This document shows, piece by piece, positions 1 through 7,943 of a stretch of DNA of 35,684 nt (its first letter is position 1; each line of letters opens with the position of its first letter). The position numbers and the translations under genes were made by a program. The stretch is from contig PDPU01000019.1 in NCBI GenBank assembly GCA_002746645.1, forward strand, positions 1-35,684, read 5' to 3'. A model generated the notes under the pieces. That model had not been told where the DNA came from, did no database searches, and saw only the letters and a list, made by a program, of their open reading frames with translations. This stretch comes from Gammaproteobacteria bacterium (lineage in GTDB: Bacteria; Pseudomonadota; Gammaproteobacteria; Granulosicoccales; Granulosicoccaceae).

Positions 1-94
1 AGCGCTGCACCCACCGGGCGTCGTCCTGACGGTAGAAGCGGCCATGCTTCATGGTGCAGATGGCCCCGCAGTGGGGGCAATCGGGGTTTGCCAT
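1..94 (-). CDS. Transposase-like zinc-ribbon protein, N-terminal part only
   Basis: An ATG at 94 on the minus strand, preceded by an AAAGGA ribosome site 7 bases away, opens a frame that stays open to the window edge (31 residues visible). The start reads MANPDCPHCG and continues with a basic, aromatic stretch (HGRFYRQDD, then RWVQR). A CPxCG knuckle followed by such a stretch is typical of the N-terminal zinc ribbon of many insertion-sequence transposases. The second cysteine pair and any catalytic domain lie outside the window. I recognise the style of the domain, not the exact IS family; a small zinc-ribbon protein that is not a transposase is possible. Confidence 0.5.
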   Translation of the reverse strand, partial: MANPDCPHCGAICTMKHGRFYRQDDARWVQR

Positions 95-240
95 TGATGC
101 GTCCTTTCATCCGTGAAGGGAGATGCCACGGTAGCACACCTCGGCCACCCACAGCCAGGGTCATCAGTTAGCATCGGATGCACTATCGTTCGTGCATCGT
201 GGCCTTCGCGCCGGCATCCGCGGGTCGACGCTGAATGGCC

Positions 241-254
241 TTGATGTGTGTCAA
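241..254 (+). promoter_or_regulatory. Fnr/Anr-type box upstream of the DUF465 gene
   Basis: The sequence TTGATGTGTGTCAA matches the Fnr/Anr consensus (TTGAT, four bases, ATCAA) at 9 of 10 defined positions. Its centre is at 247.5. A CAGAAT hexamer at 276-281 lies where the -10 element of a class II Fnr promoter should be (site centred 41.5 bp before a start near 289). The spacing supports oxygen-responsive activation of the gene at 319. The stretch 95-318 holds no gene I can support. The assignment rests on one site and is inference. Confidence 0.5.
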
Positions 255-318
255 GCGGAGGGGCGCCATATGCGGCAGAATGGCGTTCTGCCAATCCCAC
301 AATCGGAGTCAGGCCTTC

Positions 319-570
319 ATGTCAGAATTCGTCGACAACCACCCACTCGGTCGTGATCTTCCCGAGTACAAGTATGAGATCCACAAGCTCAAGATGCACG
401 ATGCTCATTTTGCGAAGCAGATGGAGCGTTACGAGGAAATCGACAAGGAAATCGTTCGCAACGAACAGGGACTCGAGCACATGGACGATCTCCATCTCGA
501 CGGACTCAAGATGCAGCGTGTGCAGTTGAAGGACGAACTCGTCGAGATGCTCAGACAGGCAGCGTCCTGA
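319..570 (+). CDS. DUF465 / YdcH-type small coiled-coil protein
   Basis: An 83-residue, highly charged, all-helical protein beginning MSEFVDNHPL. The heptad-like pattern (EIHKLKMHDAHFAKQMERY, then EIDKEIVRNEQ) and the C-terminal LKMQRVQLKDEL segment are those of the DUF465 (YdcH, SlyX-like) family, whose members are about 70-85 residues long and have no settled biochemical role. An upstream in-frame ATG at 235 would add 28 residues unlike the family and would start inside the Fnr-type box, so I chose 319, which has GGAG ten bases upstream. It stands alone before the peptidase/ABC operon. The Fnr-type box suggests induction at low oxygen. Confidence 0.85.
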   Translation: MSEFVDNHPLGRDLPEYKYEIHKLKMHDAHFAKQMERYEEIDKEIVRNEQGLEHMDDLHLDGLKMQRVQLKDELVEMLRQAAS

Positions 571-639
571 GTTCGGCAGGCGAGTGAACGTTGCCATGAC
601 ACGGACGCGATTACATCGATCAGGGAGGGTGCGACTGCG

Positions 640-1737
640 ATGAGTGATCGCCATGCCGCCTTTCGTGATCTCGCCGCGGCCGCTTCGGTCGATGCGGTTG
701 CGCTCGTCGCCGGCGCCAACTTCGCGCGGCTCTATGGCACTGATTTTCATGTCAGCGAACGGCCGCTCGTCGTCATCCTGCCATGCGAAGGCAAGCCGCT
801 GGCAGTGGTACCTTCACTGGAGCTTTCATCCTTCGCCGCGATCGAATTCGAGGGTACCGTGTTCGACTGGCAGGATCAGAACGGTTACCAGTCCGCCTTT
901 GACGCCATGCTCGCCGCAACGCCCATCCGGCGTCTTGGCGTGGAAGGGCAGAACATGCGCGTATTCATCGAACAGGCACTTCGTCGCGCGGCCCCCTCGC
1001 TGGAGATCATCGATCTTCACGCCGACATCAGCGCCTTGCGTCTCCACAAGAACGATGCCGAAATCACGGCGCTGCGAAAGGCCATCGCCGTCAGCGAAAA
1101 CGCGCTGGCCGAAACGCTCGAGCAGGTTCGCGAAGGCATGAGCGAGAAGACGGTGGAGTCCATTCTCGTGCAACGGCTCTTTGCCGGCGGCGCCGACGAT
1201 TTCGCTTTCTCACCCATCGTGGCGGCGGGCGCCAATGCGGCGCTGCCGCACGCGCACGCGAGCGACACGCGTTTTCTCCGTCGCGGCGATGCGCTGCTGT
1301 TCGATTTCGGTGCGCGCGTCGACGGGCTCTGCGCCGACATCACCCGCACCGTCTTCGTGGGTGAGTGCAGCGAGCGCGACCGGGCCGTCTACGAAACCGT
1401 GCTGGCGGCAAACGCGGCAGGCATCGCCGCGGCCGGACCGGGCGCATCGGCGCATGCCGTCGACGATGCCGCCACTCGCGTGCTCGAAGCATCGGCGTTC
1501 AGCTCGGCCATCCGGCACAAGACCGGTCATGGCCTCGGACGCGACGTGCACGAAGCCCCCTGGATCATGCGCGGGAACGAAGCACGACTCGAGACGGGCA
1601 TGGTATTCACCGTGGAGCCCGGCCTTTACATCGAGGGTGAACTCGGCGTGCGCATCGAGGACGACGTGCTCATCACCGACAAGGGTGCCGAGTCGTTGAC
1701 CGGTTTTCCGAAAACACTCACGGTACTGCCATGCTGA
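640..1737 (+). CDS. M24 family Xaa-Pro-type aminopeptidase
   Basis: A 365-residue cytosolic metallopeptidase of the pita-bread fold. Residues 1-130 form a creatinase-like N-terminal domain and about 140-360 the catalytic domain. All five metal ligands expected for the family are visible: D222 (in FDFG), D233 (in CADITRT), H297 (in GHGLG), E326 (in TVEPG) and E340 (in RIEDD). The length equals that of PepQ/YpdF-type enzymes, which remove an N-terminal residue before proline. A GGGAGGG ribosome site lies ten bases before the start. The last seven bases overlap the first permease gene, so it is the first gene of a peptide ABC transporter operon. The likely role is hydrolysis of the imported peptides. 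The exact substrate cannot be read from sequence. Confidence 0.9.
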   Translation: MSDRHAAFRDLAAAASVDAVALVAGANFARLYGTDFHVSERPLVVILPCEGKPLAVVPSLELSSFAAIEFEGTVFDWQDQNGYQSAFDAMLAATPIRRLGVEGQNMRVFIEQALRRAAPSLEIIDLHADISALRLHKNDAEITALRKAIAVSENALAETLEQVREGMSEKTVESILVQRLFAGGADDFAFSPIVAAGANAALPHAHASDTRFLRRGDALLFDFGARVDGLCADITRTVFVGECSERDRAVYETVLAANAAGIAAAGPGASAHAVDDAATRVLEASAFSSAIRHKTGHGLGRDVHEAPWIMRGNEARLETGMVFTVEPGLYIEGELGVRIEDDVLITDKGAESLTGFPKTLTVLPC

Positions 1738-2738
1738 CATTCATGCTCAGAAGGCTCGGCACCTTCATTCCGACCTTCATCGGGGTGTCGATCGTGTCGT
1801 TCCTGTTCATCCGCATGCTGCCCGGCGATCCGATCCTGCTCATGGTGGGTGAGCGCGGTGTCAGTGAACAACGCTACGCCGAACTCATGGCGCAGTTCGG
1901 CTTCGACAAACCGCTCTGGCAACAGTACTGGAACTACCTCACGGGCATCCTGCAGGGAGATCTCGGCGTCTCCTTCCGTACCAAACGTCCGGTCTGGGAC
2001 GAGTTCTTCGCGCTGTTTCCGGCCACGCTCGAACTCTCGCTCTGTGCCATCGTGTTTGCCGTGGCCTTCGGCATCCCCGCGGGCATCATCGCCGCGGTCA
2101 ATCGCGGCAAGTGGCCCGATCAGCTGCTGATGTCCAGCGCGCTCGTGGGCTACTCGATGCCGATCTTCTGGTGGGCGCTGCTGCTGATCATCTTCTTCTC
2201 GGGCATGCTCGGCTGGACGCCGGTATCAGGGCGCATCTCCATGATGCACTACTTCCCGGACGGTACCGGATTCATGCTCTGGGACGCGCTCGCGTCGGGA
2301 CAGAAGGGTGCCTTCGCCTCGGCCGTGCAGCATCTCATCCTGCCCACCATCGTGCTCGGCACGATTCCGCTTGCGGTGATTGCGCGCCAGACGCGTTCGG
2401 CCATGCTCGAAGTGCTCGGCGAAGACTACGTGCGCACGGCCCGTGCGAAGGGGCTCGGGCCACTGCGCATCAACGGCCTGCACGCGCTGCGCAACGCGAT
2501 GATTCCGGTCATCACCGTCATCGGCCTGTCGGTGGGGACGCTTCTCGCCGGCGCCATTCTCACCGAGACGATCTTCTCCTGGCCCGGCATCGGCAAGTGG
2601 ATGGTGGAATCGATCAGCAGTCGTGACTACACCTCGGTGCAGGGCGGGCTGCTGATGATTGCGGTGATCGTCATGATCGTGAATCTCATCATCGATGTGC
2701 TCTACGGGCTCATCAACCCGAAGATCAGAAAGCGATGA
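1731..2738 (+). CDS. Peptide/nickel-type ABC transporter permease (DppB-like)
   Basis: A 335-residue inner-membrane permease with the DppB/OppB layout. The N-terminal helix MLRRLGTFIPTFIGVSIVSF is followed by the segment RMLPGDPI, a large periplasmic loop with the family pattern (FGFDKPLWQQYWNY), and the C-terminal transmembrane domain. The EAA-type cytoplasmic coupling loop lies around residues 225-255 (DYVRTARAKGLG, then ALRNAMIP). It pairs with the next permease to form the membrane channel. It overlaps the peptidase gene by 7 bp and the next gene by 4 bp (ATGA), so the four reading frames are probably translationally coupled. Dipeptide, oligopeptide, glutathione and microcin transporters all share this family, so the substrate is unknown. 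Confidence 0.93.
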   Translation: MLTFMLRRLGTFIPTFIGVSIVSFLFIRMLPGDPILLMVGERGVSEQRYAELMAQFGFDKPLWQQYWNYLTGILQGDLGVSFRTKRPVWDEFFALFPATLELSLCAIVFAVAFGIPAGIIAAVNRGKWPDQLLMSSALVGYSMPIFWWALLLIIFFSGMLGWTPVSGRISMMHYFPDGTGFMLWDALASGQKGAFASAVQHLILPTIVLGTIPLAVIARQTRSAMLEVLGEDYVRTARAKGLGPLRINGLHALRNAMIPVITVIGLSVGTLLAGAILTETIFSWPGIGKWMVESISSRDYTSVQGGLLMIAVIVMIVNLIIDVLYGLINPKIRKR

Positions 2739-3661
2739 ATACGGAAGACACCCCGGCTCTCGACGCGCGTCATGCCGAAGCGGCGGCGGTACTCGAGCGT
2801 CCGGGCCGGTTCCGGGAATTCTGGAGCTACTTCAGCGAGAACCGCGGCGCCATCTTCGGGCTGCTGGTCTTCGTCACCTTCATACTGATTGCCCTGTTCG
2901 CCGACGTGCTGGCGCCACATTCTCCCACGGCACAGAATCGTGCCGCACTGCTGCAGCCGCCTTTCTGGCAGACGGGCGGCACCACCGAGTACCTTCTCGG
3001 TACCGACGCGCTCGGGCGCGACCTGCTCTCGAGGCTCATTCACGGTGCGCGCTATTCCTTCTTCATCGGTGTGATCGTGGTCGTGCTGGCGGCGTCCTCG
3101 GGCATTCTCATCGGGCTCGTCGCGGGCTTCGCGCGAGGCTGGGTCGATACGCTCATCATGCGCCTCATGGACATCATCCTCGCGTTCCCGAGCCTCCTGC
3201 TGGCGCTCGTTCTCGTGGCGATTCTCGGGCCCTCGCTCGTCAACGCGATGATCGCGATCGCCATCGTGCTGCAGCCACACTACGTGCGTCTGACGCGCGC
3301 CTCGGTGCTGTCCGAACTGCCGAAGGACTACGTGACCTCGGCGCGCGTGGCCGGCGCCAGCCGGCTGCGGCTGATGTTCATCACGGTGCTGCCGAACTGC
3401 CTTGCACCGATCATCGTGCAGGCAGCGCTGTCGTTTTCGACCGCCATTCTCGACGCCGCGGCGCTTGGCTTCCTCGGGCTGGGCGCGCAGCCGCCAACCC
3501 CCGAGTGGGGCACCATGCTCGCCGATTCGCGCGAGTTCGTGCTGCGTGCCTGGTGGGTGGTGACCTTCCCGGGGCTTGCCATCCTGATCAACGTGGTGGC
3601 GATCAATCTCATGGGTGACGGGCTTCGTGACGCGCTCGACCCGAAACTGAAGCGAAGCTGA
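2735..3661 (+). CDS. Peptide/nickel-type ABC transporter permease (DppC-like)
   Basis: A 308-residue second permease. A cytoplasmic N-terminal segment of about 40 residues precedes the first membrane helix (IFGLLVFVTFILIALFADVLAP). The periplasmic part has the DppC-type pattern LLGTDALGRDLLSR at about residues 86-99, and the coupling loop is DYVTSARVAGASRLRL. The C-terminus has GLGAQPPTPEWGTML, which is highly typical of DppC/OppC proteins. The ATGA overlap with the preceding gene indicates coupled translation and a heterodimer with the DppB-like subunit. The gene ends nine bases before the next start. Confidence 0.93.
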   Translation: MNTEDTPALDARHAEAAAVLERPGRFREFWSYFSENRGAIFGLLVFVTFILIALFADVLAPHSPTAQNRAALLQPPFWQTGGTTEYLLGTDALGRDLLSRLIHGARYSFFIGVIVVVLAASSGILIGLVAGFARGWVDTLIMRLMDIILAFPSLLLALVLVAILGPSLVNAMIAIAIVLQPHYVRLTRASVLSELPKDYVTSARVAGASRLRLMFITVLPNCLAPIIVQAALSFSTAILDAAALGFLGLGAQPPTPEWGTMLADSREFVLRAWWVVTFPGLAILINVVAINLMGDGLRDALDPKLKRS

Positions 3662-3670
3662 GGAGGGAGC

Positions 3671-4669
3671 ATGAGCAACGATGGTGCATTGCTCGAGGTG
3701 GAAAACCTCAGCGTCGATTTCAGAACCGCGAGTGGTGCCTTTCGTGCGGTCGACGGCGTCGATGTCCGGCTCGATCGAAGCGACGTGCTCGCCATTGTCG
3801 GCGAGTCGGGCAGCGGCAAGTCGGTGTCGATGCTCGCGGTCATGGGCTTGCTCCCCTGGACGGCCACGATCACCGCCGATCGCATGGTCTTTGCCGGTAC
3901 CGACATGCAGACGATGAGTGCGCGCGAACGGCGCCGCATCATCGGGCGCGACATCTCGATGATCTTCCAGGAACCCATGTCGAGCCTCAATCCCTGTTTC
4001 ACCGTGGGCTTCCAGATACGCGAATCGCTGAAGACGCATACCGATCTCGGTGCGCGCCAGCGACAGCGCCGTGCGGTGGAACTGCTCGAACAGGTAGGTC
4101 TGCCCGAACCCGAAAAGCGTCTCAAGGCGTTTCCGCACCAGCTTTCCGGCGGCATGAGTCAGCGTGTCATGATCGCCATGGCCATCGCCTGCAAGCCGAA
4201 GCTGCTGATTGCCGACGAACCCACCACGGCGCTCGACGTGACCATCCAGGCACAGATTCTCGAACTCCTCCTCGACCTTCAGAAAGACACCGGCATGGCG
4301 CTGGTGCTCATTACCCACGACATGGGTGTGGTCGCCGAAACCGCCGAGCGCGTGAGTGTGCAGTACGCCGGGCAACGCGTGGAAGAGCAGCCGGTGCGCG
4401 AACTCTTCGCCGATCCGCATCACCCCTATACCGCGGCACTCCTCGCGGCCTTGCCCGAACGCGCGGGCGAGGGGCGGCTGTTGCCGACCATCGCCGGCGT
4501 CGTGCCCGGCCAGTTCGATCGCCCCCGGGGGTGCCTGTTCTCGCCGCGTTGTCACTTCGCCACCTCACACTGCCATGCCGCACCGCCACCGGTGGCGCCC
4601 GCGGCACTCGGCTACGCGCGCTGTCATGCGCCGCTGGTGCGGGGTGTGCCCCAGCGAGATGCCTCATGA
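3671..4669 (+). CDS. Peptide ABC transporter ATP-binding protein (DppD-like)
   Basis: A 332-residue ATPase. Walker A is GESGSGKS (about residues 44-51), the Q-loop is MIFQEP, the signature is LSGGMSQR (158-165) and Walker B is LLIADEP (178-184), followed by TTALD and the H-loop ITHD. The C-terminus carries the oligopeptide-transporter extension with HPYTAALL and a cysteine cluster (CLFSPRC, then further Cys), which in this family marks DppD/OppD-type subunits. A strong GGAGGG site lies four bases before the start. Its stop overlaps the start of the next ATPase gene (ATGA). It works as a heterodimer with that protein to drive import. Confidence 0.94.
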   Translation: MSNDGALLEVENLSVDFRTASGAFRAVDGVDVRLDRSDVLAIVGESGSGKSVSMLAVMGLLPWTATITADRMVFAGTDMQTMSARERRRIIGRDISMIFQEPMSSLNPCFTVGFQIRESLKTHTDLGARQRQRRAVELLEQVGLPEPEKRLKAFPHQLSGGMSQRVMIAMAIACKPKLLIADEPTTALDVTIQAQILELLLDLQKDTGMALVLITHDMGVVAETAERVSVQYAGQRVEEQPVRELFADPHHPYTAALLAALPERAGEGRLLPTIAGVVPGQFDRPRGCLFSPRCHFATSHCHAAPPPVAPAALGYARCHAPLVRGVPQRDAS

Positions 4670-5679
4670 GCGCGCTGGTGCAGGCCAGGGGCCTCTCGCG
4701 CTTCTACGAAGTGGCGGGTGGTTTCCTGAAACCCTCGGCAACCGTACGTGCACTGGCGGATGCCTCGTTCGAACTCGAAGCGGGACGCACGCTCGCGGTG
4801 GTGGGCGAGTCCGGCTGTGGCAAGTCGACGCTGGCACGCGTCGTCACCATGATCGAGCCCCCGACGGCCGGCGAACTGACACTCGACGGCCATCGCATCG
4901 ACGCCGGGATGACACTCAGCGACAGCGAGAAGAGGGCACTCCGCGCCACGGTGCAGATCGTCTTCCAGGACCCCTTCGGCTCACTGAATCCGCGCCAGAG
5001 CATCGGGCGGATACTCGAAGAGCCCCTGATCATCAACCGGCCGGACATGTCGCGAGCCGAACGTGAAGCCAGAGCGCGCGAGATGCTGGCACTGACCGGG
5101 CTCCGCCCCGAGCACTACGATCGCTACCCGCACATGTTCTCGGGCGGACAGCGCCAGCGTATCGCGGTTGCCCGTGCATTGATGCTGGAGCCGCGCATAC
5201 TCGTGCTCGACGAGCCCGTCTCGGCACTCGATCTTTCCATCCAGTCGCAGATCCTGAACCTGCTCGTGGAATTGCAGGATCGCCTGCAACTCGCCTACCT
5301 CTTCATCTCTCACGATCTGTCGGTGGTCAGGCACATGGCCGACGACATCATGGTCATGTACCTCGGGCGTGTGGTCGAGGCGGGGCCTGCCAGGTCGGTG
5401 TTCGCGGCACCGCAGCACCCCTACACACGCGCGCTGCTCTCGGCAACACCCGTCGCCGATCCAACGCGAAAATCCACGCGTATCCACCTCGAAGGTGAAC
5501 TGCCGTCGCCACTCAAACCACCCTCGGGTTGCGCCTTTCACCCGCGCTGCTGGAAGACGGGTGATCCCTGCAACGAATCGCCACCGACGCTCGACGGGGA
5601 ATTGCATCGAGTGGCCTGTTATTTCCCGGAAGGGTCGGGCGGCGCTCCCCAGGCGCCTGCTGATGCCGGCTTGAGCTGA
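4666..5679 (+). CDS. Peptide ABC transporter ATP-binding protein (DppF-like)
   Basis: A 337-residue ATPase with Walker A GESGCGKST (about residues 47-55), Q-loop IVFQDP, signature FSGGQRQR, Walker B ILVLDEP followed by VSALDLS, and H-loop ISHD. The C-terminal oligopeptide extension has HPYTRALLS and the cysteine pattern CAFHPRC. The frame is open back to 4531, but that extension copies the end of the previous gene in another frame. The ATG at 4666 overlaps the upstream stop by 4 bp and gives the normal DppF length, so I take 4666. No solute-binding protein gene follows; the next gene on this strand is unrelated. Confidence 0.94.
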   Translation: MSALVQARGLSRFYEVAGGFLKPSATVRALADASFELEAGRTLAVVGESGCGKSTLARVVTMIEPPTAGELTLDGHRIDAGMTLSDSEKRALRATVQIVFQDPFGSLNPRQSIGRILEEPLIINRPDMSRAEREARAREMLALTGLRPEHYDRYPHMFSGGQRQRIAVARALMLEPRILVLDEPVSALDLSIQSQILNLLVELQDRLQLAYLFISHDLSVVRHMADDIMVMYLGRVVEAGPARSVFAAPQHPYTRALLSATPVADPTRKSTRIHLEGELPSPLKPPSGCAFHPRCWKTGDPCNESPPTLDGELHRVACYFPEGSGGAPQAPADAGLS

Positions 5680-5841
5680 CGGGAGCGGACCTGCCTCGGT
5701 TTCACTCACGCATCGATCGATTCAAGCTCGGTCGCTCCCATCCAGTAACCAGGTGCATGGAATGAATGTGCTCGGCGCCGCATCGAGTACTCCGTGACAC
5801 AGTCACAGAGCTGGCCGCGCATCAGACGCAGACTCAACGGT

Positions 5842-5861
5842 CATTCCGGCTTTCCGGAATG
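5842..5861 (+). promoter_or_regulatory. Perfect hairpin before the DsrE-like gene
   Basis: CATTCCGG, a four-base loop and CCGGAATG form a perfect 8-bp stem ending 28 bases before the start at 5890. No T-run follows, so it is not a classical terminator. It could be an operator or a stem in the leader RNA. The rest of the gap 5680-5889 shows only a loose repeat (GGGAGCG at 5681, CGCTCCC at 5733). Confidence 0.35.
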
Positions 5862-5889
5862 CTCAGCCAACAACCGGAGAATTCCAACC

Positions 5890-6333
5890 ATGAAGTTCTA
5901 TCGACGTGTTGCCCTGGCGCTGACTGTTGCAGGTGCCGTTTCGATGAACCCTGCACAGGCCGCCGACAGCAAGCTCGAAGTGATACTGACCGCTCCCGAA
6001 GCGCAGACGCAATTGATGGCGATGGTGCTGACGATGCAGGCGGTGCAGAAGGGTGCCAGTGCACATGTGCTTCTCTGCGGACCCGCTGCCGACATGGCGC
6101 TGAAGGATGCGCCCGAGTCGGCTACCGCACCGCAGAAGCCCAGGGACATGAGTCCGCAGGGGCTCATGAAGATGATCATGGAAAAGACCGGCACCGAAGT
6201 CGAAGTCTGTGCCATCTATCTGCCGAATGCAGGGCTCGAAGCCGATGCGCTCATCGAGGGCGTGGGTGTTGCCGATCCTGCCGTGATGGGTGGGCGGCTT
6301 GCCGACCCGACTGCGCGGGTGATGAGCTTCTGA
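5890..6333 (+). CDS. Exported DsrE/DsrF-like protein
   Basis: A 147-residue protein. Residues 1-21 form a Sec signal peptide (basic MKFYRR, a hydrophobic core, cleavage after AQA). The mature part starts KLEVILTAPEAQTQLMAMVL and has the DsrE-like alternation of strands and helices: AHVLLCGPAADMAL with a cysteine at the end of the second strand, then VEVCAIYLPNAGL with a second cysteine. DsrE-like proteins handle sulfur or act in small thiol relays; export to the periplasm is the unusual part here. An in-frame start at 5794 would put 32 hydrophilic residues before the signal peptide, so 5890 is preferred. The pairing of this gene with the convergent membrane protein gene may or may not be functional. 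Confidence 0.7.
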   Translation: MKFYRRVALALTVAGAVSMNPAQAADSKLEVILTAPEAQTQLMAMVLTMQAVQKGASAHVLLCGPAADMALKDAPESATAPQKPRDMSPQGLMKMIMEKTGTEVEVCAIYLPNAGLEADALIEGVGVADPAVMGGRLADPTARVMSF

Positions 6334-6341
6334 TTTTCCTG

Positions 6342-6379
6342 TCGCCATGTCCGGAACGAACCGTGTCGGGACATGGCGA
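6342..6379. terminator. Hairpin between convergent genes
   Basis: TCGCCATGTCC at 6342-6352 and GGACATGGCGA at 6369-6379 form a perfect 11-bp stem with a 16-base loop. It lies between the stop of the DsrE-like gene (6333) and the stop of the minus-strand membrane protein gene (6413), as expected for a shared terminator. Neither side has a T-run after the stem, so a factor-independent mechanism is uncertain. Confidence 0.5.
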
Positions 6380-6412
6380 TGGCTACCTGTCAATGGTGGT
6401 CGGTATTCCGGA

Positions 6413-7615
6413 TCAGTCGGTCAGAGCCTGCTGCCGTGACATCGAAGCCGAACCGAAGTGCAGGCGATGCAGTTGCCAGAAGAGGATGATGGTTGCCACC
6501 TGCGCTGCCAGCGCCGGCAGACTCGCGACCCAGTAGGCCGCACCGAACTTCGTGATGAGCCCGCTGCCGACCAGGCCCTTGTTGACGAAGAAATGCAGCA
6601 GTACGCTCAGGGCCACACCGGGGCAGATCAGTGCGTAGGAACCGGGTGAGCGCTGGCCACCGGCGGTGAGGTAGCGTTCGGCATAGCGCTGGCGTTTGAG
6701 CACTGCCCAGCCGAGAAGCAGAAACAGGATCTGCACGGCGAGCATGCGCGAGAGCATCACGAAGTCGTTTGATGTGCCGAGATGCAGGTCGAAGTGCGCG
6801 TGCAGACCGTGGTTCTGACGCAGCATGGCAATGCTCAGTACCGTCACGATCGGAATCACGATCATGAGCGTGGGTGCCCCTTCGGCCGCCGCACCGTGTT
6901 GCACCATGGACTGGAACCCGAGCACGAGGGCGACGAGCATGACCAGTACCGCAGCGATCATGAAGAACGTGGCGAGCGTGAAGGACAGGCCGACGACCCA
7001 GGCCGTCTGCGACATGGCCGAAGGTGCGGCGAGTCCGACCGCGACCATCGACAGAGCAAAGGCCGGCAACAGCTGTGCAAGCGAGTTGTTGGATTCGTGC
7101 TCGAAACCACCGTCGGCAAGCACGCGGCCGATGAACTGTCCGAAGAGGCGCAGCGCGTAGATGCCGATGACGACAAAGGCGATGATGGCGAGCGGAAAGA
7201 GGTACTCAACCACCGACCATAGCCTCGGTACGAACACGAGCCCGACGATGAACCCCACATTGACCGACATTGCCAGCGTCAGTGGAATGGCCTTGAGCTG
7301 AGTCTGGGCGTTGCTGCCGACGAGTGCGTTGTAGTCGGGTGATTGACGATAGTCACGGAGCTGCGAAAGATTCCACAGCAGCGAGCGGACGTGCACGAAG
7401 GCGAACACGGCGATACCGACGAGCGCAACGAGGATGGCGATCTGCAGGCCGAGGCTGCCGGTGCGGAGCGCAGCAGCGATGTCCTCGAATACGGGTACCG
7501 GCTGATTCGGATGCGGAACCCAGAACATCAGATACATGAAGAAGGACACGGCAAGGCCGCCAGCGCCAAGTGGCTTCAGGAAGTACAGAACGGAGTAGGG
7601 TTGCTGCTGTCTCAT
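6413..7615 (-). CDS. Ten-helix membrane protein, TehA/SLAC1-like
   Basis: A 400-residue integral membrane protein with about ten hydrophobic helices, for example LGAGGLAVSFFMYLMFWV near the start, IPLTLAMSVNVGFIVGLVFV, VGLSFTLATFFMIAAVLVML and the last near AALAAQVATIILFW. Number and spacing of helices resemble the TehA/SLAC1 (TDT) anion channel and transporter family. The N-terminal motif KPLGAGGLAVSFFMYLMF also recalls a family that annotation pipelines call TsoY; I give that name from memory with low confidence. The frame is open to 7714, but the extra 33 residues are unlike a membrane protein start. The ATG at 7615 has AGGAGA about ten bases upstream. Substrate unknown; the DsrE-like neighbour hints at a sulfur compound, which is only a guess. 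Confidence 0.7.
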   Translation of the reverse strand: MRQQQPYSVLYFLKPLGAGGLAVSFFMYLMFWVPHPNQPVPVFEDIAAALRTGSLGLQIAILVALVGIAVFAFVHVRSLLWNLSQLRDYRQSPDYNALVGSNAQTQLKAIPLTLAMSVNVGFIVGLVFVPRLWSVVEYLFPLAIIAFVVIGIYALRLFGQFIGRVLADGGFEHESNNSLAQLLPAFALSMVAVGLAAPSAMSQTAWVVGLSFTLATFFMIAAVLVMLVALVLGFQSMVQHGAAAEGAPTLMIVIPIVTVLSIAMLRQNHGLHAHFDLHLGTSNDFVMLSRMLAVQILFLLLGWAVLKRQRYAERYLTAGGQRSPGSYALICPGVALSVLLHFFVNKGLVGSGLITKFGAAYWVASLPALAAQVATIILFWQLHRLHFGSASMSRQQALTD

Positions 7616-7943
7616 TCGGGAGATTCTCCTGCAGGAAGGTGTTGGTGCCGAGCTGCCGACTCCGGCGATCTCACTCGGGCCATGAACGCAGTATCGGCAG
7701 GCGATGGCCGGCACTCCGTAACATGGTCACGCACGGGCGTACCCGTTGCGAAGACATGACAATGGTTCACGTCGAACAGCGTTCTACCGGGGTGCAGACC
7801 AACTACCGTTGAATCAGACCATTTCATGGTCCGTGGCATCGATTCTGCAGGCATGACGTCCCTCTTTACAGACAAGATGTCCCGTTGAACTGGCTGGATC
7901 GCGCCGAGCGGCTCGCTGCACCAAGGGGTCAGGATGGAAAACA
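7616..7943. other. Divergent intergenic region
   Basis: These 328 bases separate the minus-strand membrane protein gene from the Na/Pi cotransporter and must hold promoters in both directions. I see no convincing coding sequence. The clearest element is GACCAT, three bases, ATGGTC at 7817-7831, a short perfect dyad about 115 bp before the cotransporter start that could be an operator. I could not identify reliable -35/-10 pairs. Confidence 0.4.

Noticed and set aside
2702..4555. A 617-residue open frame on the minus strand across the ABC transporter genes
   Set aside because: It is the mirror of four strongly supported plus-strand genes in GC-rich DNA, has no recognisable domain and is dominated by His/Arg/Glu/Gly, typical of antisense frames.
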